From NCBI RefSeq assembly GCF_010389155.1, contig NC_057761.1:49276213-49340212 (forward strand): a stretch of 64,000 bases of DNA. Direction: 5' to 3'. Under the pieces are notes generated by a model, which was given only the letters and a program-made list of their open reading frames with translations, had not been told where the DNA came from and searched no databases. Shown one piece after another: positions 1 to 9,880 of this stretch. This stretch comes from Erigeron canadensis. Taxonomy: Eukaryota > Streptophyta > Magnoliopsida > Asterales > Asteraceae. Made by a program: the position numbers and the translations under genes. The stretch's first letter is position 1. Every line of letters starts with the position of its first letter.

Positions 1-240
1 CGATCTAGAAACTAGTTTTATTTTTGTATTGTTTTAAATCCGATAATTAGAATATAAAGGAAACACTTGAAAGCCATCAACACGATACCGACCACATCTA
101 CCACATTGCCACACCAGCCGGTCAAACCAGAATCTCGACGCCATAGACTGGTTCGTGCGAGTGATAGACCCATTGAGATGCTCTAACACATATTGGCAAA
201 ATGATTTAATTATTATTAGTTCATTTGTTATGAAGGTCAG
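1..240. other. Unassigned left edge
   Basis: No open reading frame or element end is recognised. Positions 60-200 are less AT-rich than their surroundings and could belong to an element cut by the window edge. Confidence 0.3.
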
Positions 241-400
241 AAGTCTCAGAACAATGGAAATACTTCATTACAATTCATTATGAAGCCCAAAATTACACTT
301 GGGCCTGGACTAAAACTATGACCTTACAGATTGTTATTTACTCTGTTGGGCCTAGAAACATACGAGTAAAAAAACTTTTTATACATGTAACTAGTCCTAA
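241..400. repeat. Dispersed segment A (copy 1 of 3)
   Basis: This segment is homologous to 2975-3060 and 9686-9880. All share a GGGCCTA motif, a 'gattgttatttactctg'-like stretch and a run of A's before 'ctttttata'. It looks like an old local duplication rather than a recognised transposon family. Confidence 0.6.
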
Positions 401-411
401 TATCCGTACAA

Positions 412-612
412 TAGGTATGTTTGGCACAAAAGCTTGGAGCTGAGGCCGTAGTTAAGGGCCTGGGGCTGGAGCTTGACGTTGGGGCTAGAGGCTGAGGCTT
501 TTTTTTCAATTCTCTTCCTACGAGCTTTTATTTTAAAGACCTTTTGGGACTTTTAGGAGTTTTTCGGGGCTAGGGCTTTTGATTTCTTATGTATTGGCAA
601 ACAGGGCTAATG
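412..612. mobile_element. AGCT-rich miniature element candidate
   Basis: The left end 'gtatgtttggcacaaaagc' and the reverse complement of the right end (near 'ttggcaaacagggctaatg') look like weak terminal inverted repeats. Between them are several GGAGCT, GGGGCT and GAGGCT words. No target duplication could be fixed. It resembles the element at 35737-36410 in style. Confidence 0.3.
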
Positions 613-1075
613 TACGTTACCTATATAAATTGTATTATAAAGAAATTCGAATATGCCACATACATGATTCATGAGTATGAAATAAATTATGGTCAAAGTA
701 AACTGATGATTGATAGTAACTTATAATAAACAATATGATAATTAATATATGTTTAGTAGGAGTTTTGGATTCACCTTAAATTTAAAACCACATCAAAATT
801 GGAACTTGTAAGGATAATAGATGATGACTAATAGTCTTGTGATTTCGGATCGTAAACTCAAATTTTTGAAGTTTTCATGTTAATAACTTATTATAATTAA
901 TATAAATAATAGGAGTTGAAGAATTGAGAAAGAAAAATAGACAATTTATTAATGAGAAAACGACAATTAAATAAGGTTATAATAAGAGTTGAAGTTTAAT
1001 TCTAGCTCTAATAAGAAAATTGAATTTATATACAACTAAAAAAACTAATTTAACAAAATAAATAAATTAAAAGAA
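608..1075. repeat. Segment B, copy 1 of imperfect direct repeat
   Basis: The stretch from 'ttataaagaaattcgaata' to 'aataaggttataat' recurs in the same order and orientation at 1165-1530 with scattered substitutions and small indels. The last part (985-1075) recurs at 2895-2975. No coding content. Confidence 0.75.
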
Positions 1076-1164
1076 CAGATGTCGATTAAGTATTCCGCAA
1101 CATGTCGTTTCAAGAATATGTCAATCTTGTTTTAGTTTATTGGTAGATAACTAGTCTACTCGTA

Positions 1165-1530
1165 TGATGTACGGTAGCTATATAGATTGTATCATAAAGA
1201 AATTCGAATATACTACATACATGATTTGTGAGTATGAATTAAACCGTGGTTAAAGTAAACCGATGATCAAAACTAAACTATAATAAACAGTAATGATAGA
1301 TATAATATGTTTAGTTAAAGTTTTGGATTTACCTTAAACTTTAACAATCATATCAAAATTGGAACTTGTAAGCATAATGTAGCCTTGTGATTTCGAATCG
1401 TAAACTCAAGTTTTTGAACTGTTCATGTTAATAACTTATTATAAGTAATAGAAGTTTAAGAATTGAGAAATAAAAAGAGAAAATTTTATTAATGACAAAG
1501 CGATCAATCAAATAAGGTTACAATGTGTTT
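1165..1530. repeat. Segment B, copy 2 of imperfect direct repeat
   Basis: Diverged direct copy of 608-984, about 550 bp downstream of it. The copies share 'aaattggaacttgtaag' and the stretch around 'gtaaactcaa'. This is consistent with an old tandem duplication or two insertions of one unrecognised element. Confidence 0.75.
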
Positions 1531-2517
1531 TGAATCTATAAGTTAAATATTAGTGTTTAACTACATTTTAGACCCGTATCCAGCGATATTATCAATATTA
1601 AATCTTTATACATTTAAGTCATAAATTATAATTTTGTAGAACTACGGTTTTAAGTGTTATATTTTGCAAGTTGTAGTACAATAATCATAGGTTCGTCATT
1701 GTCATTATTAGCCTAGACATATTGATTGATATGTTTGTCGTAGTCATTCCACAAGGCACATGTTATATATAATAATTTCTCTATTATAGAATATTTTAAA
1801 ACCAGTTGTACTCATAATGTGATATTATTATGAAAAGTATTTAAGAATTAAAATATAAACATACTTATGATTCTGTACTTGACATTCAAGTATATATATT
1901 TGATCATAATGCGGACCCAAAACACGCATAAGATTATTTTCAATCACATGTCCTATAATACATTGATTACAGTTAGAATTGTTTCTATATTCTTTGATAA
2001 CAATTAATACTCTTGATTTGAAATTCCTATTGTGTTTAAAATGATGATGTTATATATCGTCATCTGTTATTATGTTTAGGATATGCATCTAGAGTTTAAT
2101 TTATGTTTATATTAAATATTAAACTAAATATTAATATTTATAATTTATAAAAATCTAATATAATATTTGTTAATAAGTTATTAGGTTTTGAAATAAATTT
2201 TTGTAGACAATATTTCATATGTTGAACTTTTTTTAATTAATTAAATGATTACAAATTTTAAAGAATTCTCTCAAGTTGATGGCTAAAAATATATATAGAT
2301 TAAGTATTCAGGGCTAAAAAGTGTAAATTATTGATAGAAAACAAAAAAGTGTAAATTAATGAGACTTTTTCTACAAATTAATATAAATATCAATATAATA
2401 ATATATTCGGATAATAATCATCAAGATTTTTAATTTGTAGTTTATCTAAATGATGACATCGATGAAAGTGAGTGATGTGATTGGTTAATAAATCATTAGT
2501 TCAACTGTTTTATATTA
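1531..2517. other. AT-rich stretch without a recognised feature
   Basis: No reading frame, tRNA-like fold or element terminus was found. Short direct echoes such as 'aaaagtgtaaatta' twice near 2316-2360 are present. Confidence 0.4.
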
Positions 2518-2893
2518 TCTATACTATATTAATAAACAAACTACACTCCCCTCTTTTCAACTCTTTACCTTTAAAATACCCAAAATATCCTTAATTTTCA
2601 ACACATTCATAACTCACACACTAAATATACCCAATATATCCTTAAAATATTTTACACTCATATTTATCCAAGTTATCTATCTCCTTTATTAATTAATTAA
2701 AATACTTTCACCTAATATCTCTATAAGATTCTTAATAAAGTTATTTACAAAAGATACATATCTTAACCATAAAATAATCACATTACCATTTACGTCAATT
2801 ACTTTAAGATTAATAACCACATTGTTACCACCACCGCCACTAGCACCACCCGTCGCCGTCACCGCCACCGCATTGCGCGGGTACCTATCTCGT
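2518..2893 (+). mobile_element. Helitron-like element, family H1
   Basis: It starts with 'TCTATACTATATTAATAA' and ends near a GC-rich tail ('gcattgcgcgggtacc') preceded by a CCACCACCGCC-type stretch. Ten or so copies in this window share this layout: an AT-rich body, a CACC/GCC-rich 3' portion and a GCGGGTAC...CTAG terminus. The final CTAG is lost here, so the right boundary is approximate. Assignment to Helitrons rests on the TC start and on sister copies ending CTAG/T. Confidence 0.55.
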
Positions 2894-2894
2894 A

Positions 2895-3150
2895 TATTAA
2901 AATTAAGATTCTAAGTCTAATAAGAAAATTAAATCTATATACAATTAAAAAAAGCTAATTTAATAAAATAAGTATGGCTTTAAAGATTGTTATTTATTCT
3001 GTTGGGCCTACAAACATACGACTATACGAGTAAAAAAACTTTTTATATATGTAATAAGTGAAACAAAATTTCCGACAGTATTTGCACAAGACACGGTAGG
3101 TTATAGTTTTCAAAGTTTGAAGGATTTTAACATTTGTGATAATATCTTTA
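2895..3150. repeat. Segments A'/C of the local duplication
   Basis: 2975-3060 matches 241-400 and 9686-9880. 3062-3150 matches 10331-10430 (shared 'ttcaaag', 'ttgaaggatt', 'atttgtgataa'). The order A then C is kept in both places, with a larger insertion between A and C in the 9.7-10.4 kb copy. Confidence 0.6.
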
Positions 3151-3607
3151 AACCTCCTCAATGGCTAGTGATAAAACGAAATCTTGTGACATTTTTACCG
3201 AACAAAATTTTATCCAAATTTAAAGCGTTTATTAGTTAATTATTCTTTGTAATAAATATGTTAAATCCATATAATTCACATTCACAAATGTTAAGCTTTA
3301 CATTAATTACATATAATATTAGAAACGAATACGCCAATAAGGCTACACATCCATCCACAACAACGCCACAAATTAACGTACATAGAAGTAACAATTATAT
3401 AACAAAATCTCGAAGATCATTATAATTTCCATCAATTGATGATCATACTTGTTAGTTAGTAAAATGCCACAAGTATATTCAAATGTTAAAAAAGTACTTC
3501 AAAGAATTGTAAAGATTAAAGTACTTATAACTTCCATAAACCATCTATTGAATAACAAATGCAAACATCTAAGAGTTGAATGGCATGAAAATAGCAAGCT
3601 TAGGGTG

Positions 3608-4050
3608 TCACATGATGGAGCAAGGATCCACCGAAGCACCATTGTAACACGGGTCATTATAATCCTGATATGGATATGAAGGCACATAGGGTGCCGAGGG
3701 GAGTGGATTTCGGTGGTCATAGTCGTAAGAAGGACCATAACCAATTCGAGGAGCTGGACCATAATGTGGCAAGCCATGTGGATAATAACGATCATTATTA
3801 TAATTAGTTTCATAATAAGGCGGCAATGATGACCGATAACCATCTCTATAATAATTATTACCAAAGGTTGGACGACGACCATATGAGCGATAATAATTGT
3901 CGTATCTTAGTAGTGGATGTTTGAGCTTAACATTGATGAGCTCCGCATGGCTACCTGAACGCAACACTGCCTTCATTAGTATATTTGGATCTACTTCTCC
4001 CGATATTTTGAATACATTTTCTCGACGGTCCCATTCGACATTATAAACTC
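3608..4050 (-). CDS. Heavy-metal-associated isoprenylated plant protein (HIPP), 3' exon; 5' part unresolved
   Basis: HIPPs pair an HMA fold, which binds metal ions through a CxxC loop, with a C-terminal CaaX box that is farnesylated. On the minus strand, after a splice acceptor (tgtag at 4051-4055), the exon encodes the second half of an HMA domain ('GVYNVEWDRRENVFKISGEV', then DPN, LRSGSHAEL). A Tyr/Pro/Asn-rich linker of about 90 residues follows, and the end is C-S-I-M, a good CaaX motif. The exon gives about 146 residues and its stop is at 3608-3610. The first exon should carry the CxxC metal loop. The best candidate is near 4353-4420 (reading 'FVFNMALPCADVVKLTY'), but there the second cysteine is missing and no donor gives the right phase. 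Either exon 1 is degenerate, making this a pseudogene or non-metal-binding relative, or it lies elsewhere. Family is confident; integrity is not. Confidence 0.75.
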
Positions 4051-4876
4051 CTACATAATTAAGTTGATCAAACACATCATATCAAGTTATTATATATAAA
4101 GTCTAAGATTCAACACAAACTCAACCTCAGATCAGAGACTAATATCTAGAAATTGACGTATTTTGACTCATCACGAATAAAGAAAACGAAAGCTCACCAC
4201 GAATGGACCTTAACGTATTTTGACTCATCATCAAACAAGATTCACAATCAGCATGGACTTTAAGACAACATTCCTTCAAAACCAAAACCAATTAAATAAA
4301 TATAAATTCAAACATCTTCAATTGTATCACATATATGCATAATCAGATGAGTAGGTTAACTTTACCACATCCGCGCATGGTAACGCCATGTTGAAGACAA
4401 AAGTACGTACTGATCGATAGTTCTCTAAATCAATTTGAAAGAATAAGAGGCAGACAATTGATACGTGTGTATGTGTATATATATATATATAATATAGCAT
4501 ACGTCTCATTTTTTTAAAATTAAAATAAGAAAGACAATATATATACACATTTCTATTTTTGTGTTAGATATGTCACATAAAATATTAAATATATATGGTA
4601 GATCGTTGTTGGTTCTAGAAAAGATTTGGCTACATATCTTAAAGATATATGAAATATTTGAGAATATTACTCTATATTACTTAAGAAATATTCAAGATTA
4701 AATGCCCATTTTTATTCTTATAAGAATTTATTATGTGATATTTTAATTTTATTATTTGATTTGATCGATTAAGGATAATACAACTAACAACCGTGTGTAC
4801 AAACATTATTTTATTGTTATATATATCTACTCCGAATTAATTACGTAATTGATTTACTTAATTATATTCCTTTAAA
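4051..4876. other. Intron or upstream region of the HIPP locus
   Basis: AT-rich. It contains the weak candidate first exon at about 4353-4420 (minus) and a short (AT)n tract near 4478-4490. Nothing else is recognised. Confidence 0.4.
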
Positions 4877-4891
4877 CCTCCATTAATTTTT

Positions 4892-4978
4892 GGACCATTT
4901 CTCGATTTTTGCATATCATCCTTGCGCAGAGGCCATGCTAATCTTCTCTGTATCGTTTCAATATTATCGGATGTCCCC
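4892..4978 (-). pseudogene. U6: U6 spliceosomal snRNA pseudogene, missing the 5' stem
   Basis: Read on the minus strand, this matches plant U6 from GGGGACATCC through GATACAGAGAAGATTAGCAT and the TGCGCAAGGATGA segment to the GGTCC end and 3' T's. I count about six substitutions against the plant U6 I know. The first ten or so bases (the 5' stem-loop half) are absent and replaced by LINE-side sequence. There is no upstream USE or correctly spaced TATA box because LINE sequence abuts it, so it is a retrocopy and not a functional gene. Confidence 0.88.
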
Positions 4979-5017
4979 ATATGCTTACTCAGATCGTCGG
5001 GGTCACGTTATACAACA

Positions 5018-5062
5018 AAAAAGACACCAGGACCTGAAACCAAGACACCAGGACCTAAAACC
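5018..5062 (+). repeat. 21-bp tandem repeat, two copies
   Basis: The unit 'gacaccaggacctgaaacca' plus one base occurs twice in a row, followed by a partial third. It lies at the junction between the U6 copy and the LINE coding remnant. Confidence 0.75.
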
Positions 5063-5068
5063 AAGACA

Positions 5069-5614
5069 TCTCAGGCACGTTCACAGTGAGATCTCTAAAA
5101 TTGCTCCTACAATCGGCCACTTATACCGCACCGCTGGCCTTTCCCTTGGAGCCGACTTGCTCCACTAAAAGCAAACATCTTTGGGTGGAGGCTCGAAATG
5201 GACAGGATAGCAATAAGGACCCAACTCCAAAAGAGAAACATCACAATAACCACAACGAGCTGCCCAATTTGCAATCTGTATGAAGAATTGACTGATCACT
5301 TGTTCCTCCAATGTACCTTCGCATCAACACTTTGGGGGTTCATTACCTCATGGTGTAAACTTCCAGCCATCAAACCATGTAACATCAGAGAACTGTTTGA
5401 GACACACAAACACCCGCTATTACATACGGGAAAAAGAAGTCTCATCAACCTCATAATTCTCGCGTACTGCTGGGTGATTTGGAAATGCCGAAATGACTGT
5501 GTTTTATCCAATAAGAGACCATCAACCCGGTTTGCAGCAAAGGAAATAAAGACCACAAGCTATCTTTGGCTGACTAACAGATCTTCGAAGCACTGTGTAG
5601 ATTGGAATACCTGA
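5069..5614 (+). pseudogene. L1-type LINE ORF2, C-terminal zf-RVT region
   Basis: The translation begins GTFTVRSLKLLL and shifts frame once near 5145. It continues 'LAPLKANIFGWRLEMDRIAI', then a CPIC...HLFLQC zinc-knuckle-like array and WVIWKCRND, ending at a TGA at 5612-5614. This is the typical zinc-binding C-terminus that follows the reverse transcriptase of plant L1 elements. The endonuclease and reverse transcriptase domains are absent because the insertion is 5'-truncated. The downstream 160 bp is the 3' UTR. Confidence 0.88.
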
Positions 5615-5792
5615 GGTAGCTTTAACTTCTAGTTTTTATCTCGTTATTGCATAACATTATATAGCCCTGACTGTATGCCTTTTGTCTCTTTTTTTTCTTT
5701 CCCGGTAACCATATTGTAAACTCAAAGCATCTCGCTAGTTTACTTGATGATAATGAAGTCGATTGAACGTTCAAAAAAAACCTCCATTAATT

Positions 5793-6273
5793 AAAAGGGT
5801 TTTAAACCGGCTACCATATTTCTCACGTCTTACGAAAGGTTATGTTCTTCAATAATATTTTCTTCTATATACTTACTATAAATGTAAATAATCAAACCCG
5901 AATGAAAACACGTTTCCGGTTCAGCCTAATAATGTCGATAATGAACTCAACATGAAAAGAGCAGGACTCAAGTTAATTTAATGATGCGAAGTCAGTCAAC
6001 AAAACCTGTTTATTTTCTAATTACATCAACATCTTGACCAACTTATAATCAACTAATATGAAACTTATATCATTCCGTTAAGTATAACGAGAAACATGTT
6101 AATTGGAGGTTATATATACCTTATGATGTAACCCAAAGCCTAACGCGATAATGATTGAACCGGTTCTTGACGTCGAATAAACTCGCTAGCACTGCTCTTA
6201 CTCGTAAGTTTACTCGTAGGGTTTTCTATTGTGAGTGTGTTTTAACGGTACCTCAGCCTTTCTCTATTTGACG
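5793..6273. other. Intergenic, nothing recognised
   Basis: No reading frame, terminal repeat or RNA gene is supported. Confidence 0.4.
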
Positions 6274-6731
6274 TAACGATAGAAAGTACCCGTGCGTTGC
6301 AGCGGTGAGATGGTGGGGTTATAGATCATATATAGGAGGTGATAAGTCATAAAGTGTGATAGCCAAATGCCTTAGTCGTACGGGCTCCGTCCTCGAATTT
6401 AAAAATTCGTTGAAAGTATATCGAATGACCTCTCTAATAAAAGAACATGAAATTTTAAGAACACTCATACAATTTTTATAATTTATCAATATATGGTTTT
6501 TGAGATAAAAAATTTTGAATGAATTAGAGTAATAAAATAATTTATAGGGAAGAGAAAAAAAATGAGTGGTTAGAATTTGAGGAGAAAGAGGAAAATGAGT
6601 GCTTTAAATTTAAGGGTATATTAGGTAAAGATGTTTAAATTAGTGAATAAAGAAAAAAAGTAATTTAAGTAGTTCAGATCATCTTTTCTTAAAAAAAAAA
6701 AAGAGGGTCCTCCTTTATAAGATAATATAGA
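6274..6731 (-). mobile_element. Helitron-like element, family H2 (copy 1)
   Basis: It shares with 25413-25779 and 47708-48164 a core containing 'acgggctccgycctcg', a 'gaaagtatatcgaatgac' block and an 'aagaacatgaaattttaaga' block. In element orientation it starts TC-TATATTATCTTATAAAGG and ends near GCGGGTAC-TTTC. It is non-coding and non-autonomous. Confidence 0.6.
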
Positions 6732-6812
6732 TATAGATATACCTTTTTAAAAACTCTAATAATTTACGATCCCTAAGTTTCACTATATATATATGTATAT
6801 AATAGTTATATA

Positions 6813-7200
6813 CTAGAAGGTACCCGTGTGTTAAAGCATCAGCATGCACGAGATGATGTAACGGTATTAACTAGTTAATTAACCCGGTTCAACCCGGCCA
6901 TTTTAACTAAAATATTAAAAGCAAAAAAAATTCTAAAAAATATGTATATAGTTTTTGTTATTTATATATTATAACTCGGTTTGAAAAATAAAATTAACTA
7001 ACACAATAATTTATTATATGAGTATCTATTGTATTAACAAAACATAAAAAGATGTTTCATGACACTATATAAAAAAAGTTTTAATTTTTTTTATTAATAA
7101 AAGAATAGAAATTTAAGATAAACATTTAATGAACATCTATTTTTAAGATATTAATAACTAAATATGACATCATAAACAAAATAATTTTTTTTGAAAATAA
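6813..7200 (-). mobile_element. Helitron-like element, family H3 (copy 1)
   Basis: The left end in + coordinates is CTAG (6813-6816), the reverse complement of a Helitron 3' end. The body matches 11196-11545 ('gtatatagtttttgttattt', 'attaacaaaacataaaaa', 'atgacatcataaa'). The right boundary is approximate. Confidence 0.5.
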
Positions 7201-7235
7201 TTGTAGGCATGCCATATCATAATCTTTTATATAAA

Positions 7236-7537
7236 TAGCATTGTACCCGCGCGATGCGGCGGTGGTCGTGACGACGACGGTGTGGTGGTGGATGCGACGT
7301 CGAGTGCCGTAGATAATTCATATAAAAGTAATTGATTTAAAAGGTTAATGGAGATATTTTAAAAAAATAAAGGATTGATAGTGTAATTTAATTATTAATG
7401 TTAAGAGAATAGTGTATGTGAAAATATTTTAAAGGGTTGTAGCCTTGTAGGTGTAAATATTACATAGGAGGACATTTTAGACATTTCCCCCATGTAACTT
7501 TCAACATGGGAGTATTTTCTTTAATATAGAGTATAGA
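7236..7537 (-). mobile_element. Helitron-like element, family H1
   Basis: In element orientation it begins TCTATACTCTATATTAAAG (7537 downward) and ends with a GCC/CACC-rich 3' region and 'gcgcgggtacaatgcta'. It is non-coding. Confidence 0.6.
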
Positions 7538-7732
7538 TAGTTTAAGGAGACAATTCTTCTTTATTATATATAAAGATAAAAGATTTAGAAAGTAATATAT
7601 ACTCATATTCTACTAGTTAGGATTTTTATTGTCGTCTTGTCAAGTTTTAGATAATGAAAATGCAAAGAACGCAAATATGATTTGTAGATGAAATGTTATT
7701 CATCAGGTCATGGTCATTTATAGTTTTGTTAT

Positions 7733-7966
7733 ATGATATGATCATAAACATATATAAAAGGGAGGTGGTGGAGAAGGAGGGCGGCGGCGGAAGGTGATAG
7801 AGGTCGATGAGAGTGTGTAATAATTAGAAAGTACGGGGGAAAATAGGGTATATAAGGGTTTTATGTTTAAGTAGGGGTATTTTGGGAAGAAAAAAAAGTG
7901 TTGATTTTTAAGAAATCCAATACTCTTTATAAAGGAGTATAGATGATATGATCATAAACATATATA
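7733..7966. mobile_element. 186-bp H1-like fragment inside a perfect 24-bp direct duplication
   Basis: A perfect 24-bp sequence (7733-7756, centred on 'atatgatcataaacatat') is repeated at 7943-7966. The 186 bp between them is a G-rich stretch plus the 5' end of an H1-type element in reverse orientation ('ataaaggagtatag'). Helitrons do not make target duplications, so the duplication needs another cause. Confidence 0.7.
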
Positions 7967-8719
7967 GTAACTTGAAAAAAAAAAAATTCAAATACAAATT
8001 TAGGAAAATATATAAGTCTATCCAGTATCAACGTAGAAATTCGTTAATTGTTCATTCAATTTGCTTAACTTTAGTGCCGACCTAATAAAATTCATATCTT
8101 TGCATCACATTTTGATCATAACTATACAAAACTTATTATCACGACCAAACGATTCGATGCACCTTGTTTGGAAAGCATGTTTTGACACATACGGGTTCTT
8201 TTTCTTTTTGTAGTATATATATAACAAGATATTAACATTAGTATTAATAGTACATTCTGCCCTCCAGGTTTTTATTTTATTTAGAAAAAACCAATCACAT
8301 TACATAGCGAAGCAAAACTAAGATATCGACCTCATCTCAATTCTAAATTACTAGATTGATATACACGTAATGCAGCGACGGTAATGTGGTTATTAACGTA
8401 ATAGTAATTTCATTGCGGTTAGAAATGTGATAAATTATTGCGGTAGAATATGAAAGGGGGGAGGAGGAGGCGAATTTTGAGTTAGAGTTTTGCTATTTGT
8501 TTCTGCGTGAGGGAGATATAGAGGTTGAATTTTTTTAAGGGCATTTTAGTCTTTTTTCCGAACAACGAGTTAGTAGTTAGTAATTAGCGGTTAGCATTTG
8601 AGACACTACAGTGACATTCAATTAGAAACAAAGATTTATTAAAATGATGGTTAAAATGTGTCAATTGTCATTTTAGGTTATTAAAATTAAGGAAGGTAGA
8701 GGGGTAATTTTTGTTTTTA
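7967..8719. other. Intergenic with a possible decayed H1 remnant
   Basis: CTAG at 8351-8354, followed by 'acgtaatgcagcgacgg', could be the 3' end of a degraded Helitron-like copy in reverse orientation. A GA-rich stretch follows at 8452-8470. No gene is seen. Confidence 0.3.
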
Positions 8720-9327
8720 ATAAAAAGTAGGGGTGTTCATCAAACCGTCAAAACCGGACCAAACCGGGGTACTTTGATTGGTTTGGTCGGATTGAGTTGT
8801 TAAAGCCTGGTCTAACGTTTTAATTTTTGAAAAACCGGGTTCTTTGGTCCGGTTACGGTTTGAGCAAAACGTAAACCGTTAAAAACCGGACCAGACCAAA
8901 AGATATATATGTATATATATTATATATTTACTTCACATATTTATCAACTTTTACCGAAGATATTTTACTTACATATTTTAGTATTATGCGCAATATATTA
9001 TCAGGTATTTTAGTTCAGATATATTATAAAAAAAAAAATTTGGTAGATAATTATAAGATATTCTAATAAACATTTATTTATATTATATAAATCTACTTTT
9101 TTTTTCATTCTTTCCTATTTTTAGGTTATCCTTTTATTTTTTTCATCTTCATTACTCCACTATTTTCCACTCAAAGATCAAAATTATAAGACTCGAGTCC
9201 TTCATCACCTTTAATATTTCATATTATGTGAATATAAAACACAGTATAATTGTAACTTTATTAGTGTTTTTATTAATAATATTAAGATCATAGTGTTCGT
9301 GATATTTATTTGAGTAATAAAAGAAAG

Positions 9328-9364
<37 letters not shown>

Positions 9365-9587
9365 GGAATATATATGCATAAAATTATTTGGGGATAAAAA
9401 TGAAAAAAAAAATCATGAAACCGTTGAACCGGTCAAACCGGACCGACTTACATGGTTTGGTTCGGTCCGGTTTGACAACACACCTGGTCCAGTTTGGTTT
9501 GAAATAAGTTAAAACCGCGAATCCTGGTTTTATTTGAGATTTAGTTAAAACCGGACCAAACCGGACCACGAACACCCTAATAAAAAG
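8720..9587. mobile_element. Non-autonomous hAT element with 8-bp target duplication
   Basis: The element (8728-9579, 852 bp) starts TAGGGGTGTTCATC and its other end reads TAGGGTGTTCGTGG in reverse complement. The 8-bp direct duplication ATAAAAAG lies at 8720-8727 and 9580-9587. Subterminal regions are packed with CGGACCAAACCGG-type words on both strands. No transposase frame remains. An 8-bp duplication with these ends is diagnostic of the hAT superfamily. Confidence 0.88.
9331..9363. repeat. (AT)n microsatellite
   Basis: About 16 uninterrupted AT units inside the hAT element. Confidence 0.95.
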
Positions 9588-9685
9588 TATAGAAAAGATT
9601 CAGAAGGAAAAATTAAAAAAATTAAAAAGATGGGATCTTGAAATAGAGTGGACATCACCTCCACTTGCTGTGCGCCTATGTCTAA

Positions 9686-9880
9686 GGTCATTTAAAAATT
9701 GGAAATGCTTCATTACGATTTATTATGGACCCAAGTATTATCTTTGGGCCTTATAAAGACTAAATTTATGACCTTAAAGATTGTTTTTTACTTGGGCCTA
9801 CAGAAAAATCTAATTATGTGCCCTCTAACACTAGCCTAGAAAGATACGAATATAGAAACTTTATATATATAAACTAGTGT
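9686..9880. repeat. Dispersed segment A (copy 3)
   Basis: Homologous to 241-400 ('gaaatgcttcattacgattt', 'ttgggcct', 'atgaccttaaagattgtt'). Segment C follows at 10331-10430. Confidence 0.6.

Larger units (their letters stand above)
4877..5792 (+). mobile_element. Chimeric retro-insertion: inverted U6 snRNA copy plus LINE 3' end
   Basis: A perfect 12-bp duplication (CCTCCATTAATT; 15 bp if three A's are counted) flanks the insert at 4877-4888 and 5781-5792. Inside, 4889-4978 is U6 snRNA in antisense orientation. About 5069-5614 is the 3' end of an L1-type LINE ORF2 in sense orientation. A LINE 3' UTR and a short A tail (5773-5780) close the insert. One duplication bracketing both parts shows they entered as one event by target-primed reverse transcription. 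The U6 orientation is opposite to that of the LINE. Confidence 0.85.

Noticed and set aside
4892..4978. Functional U6 gene
   Set aside because: It lacks the 5' stem, has no USE/TATA promoter at the right spacing and lies inside a retro-insertion.
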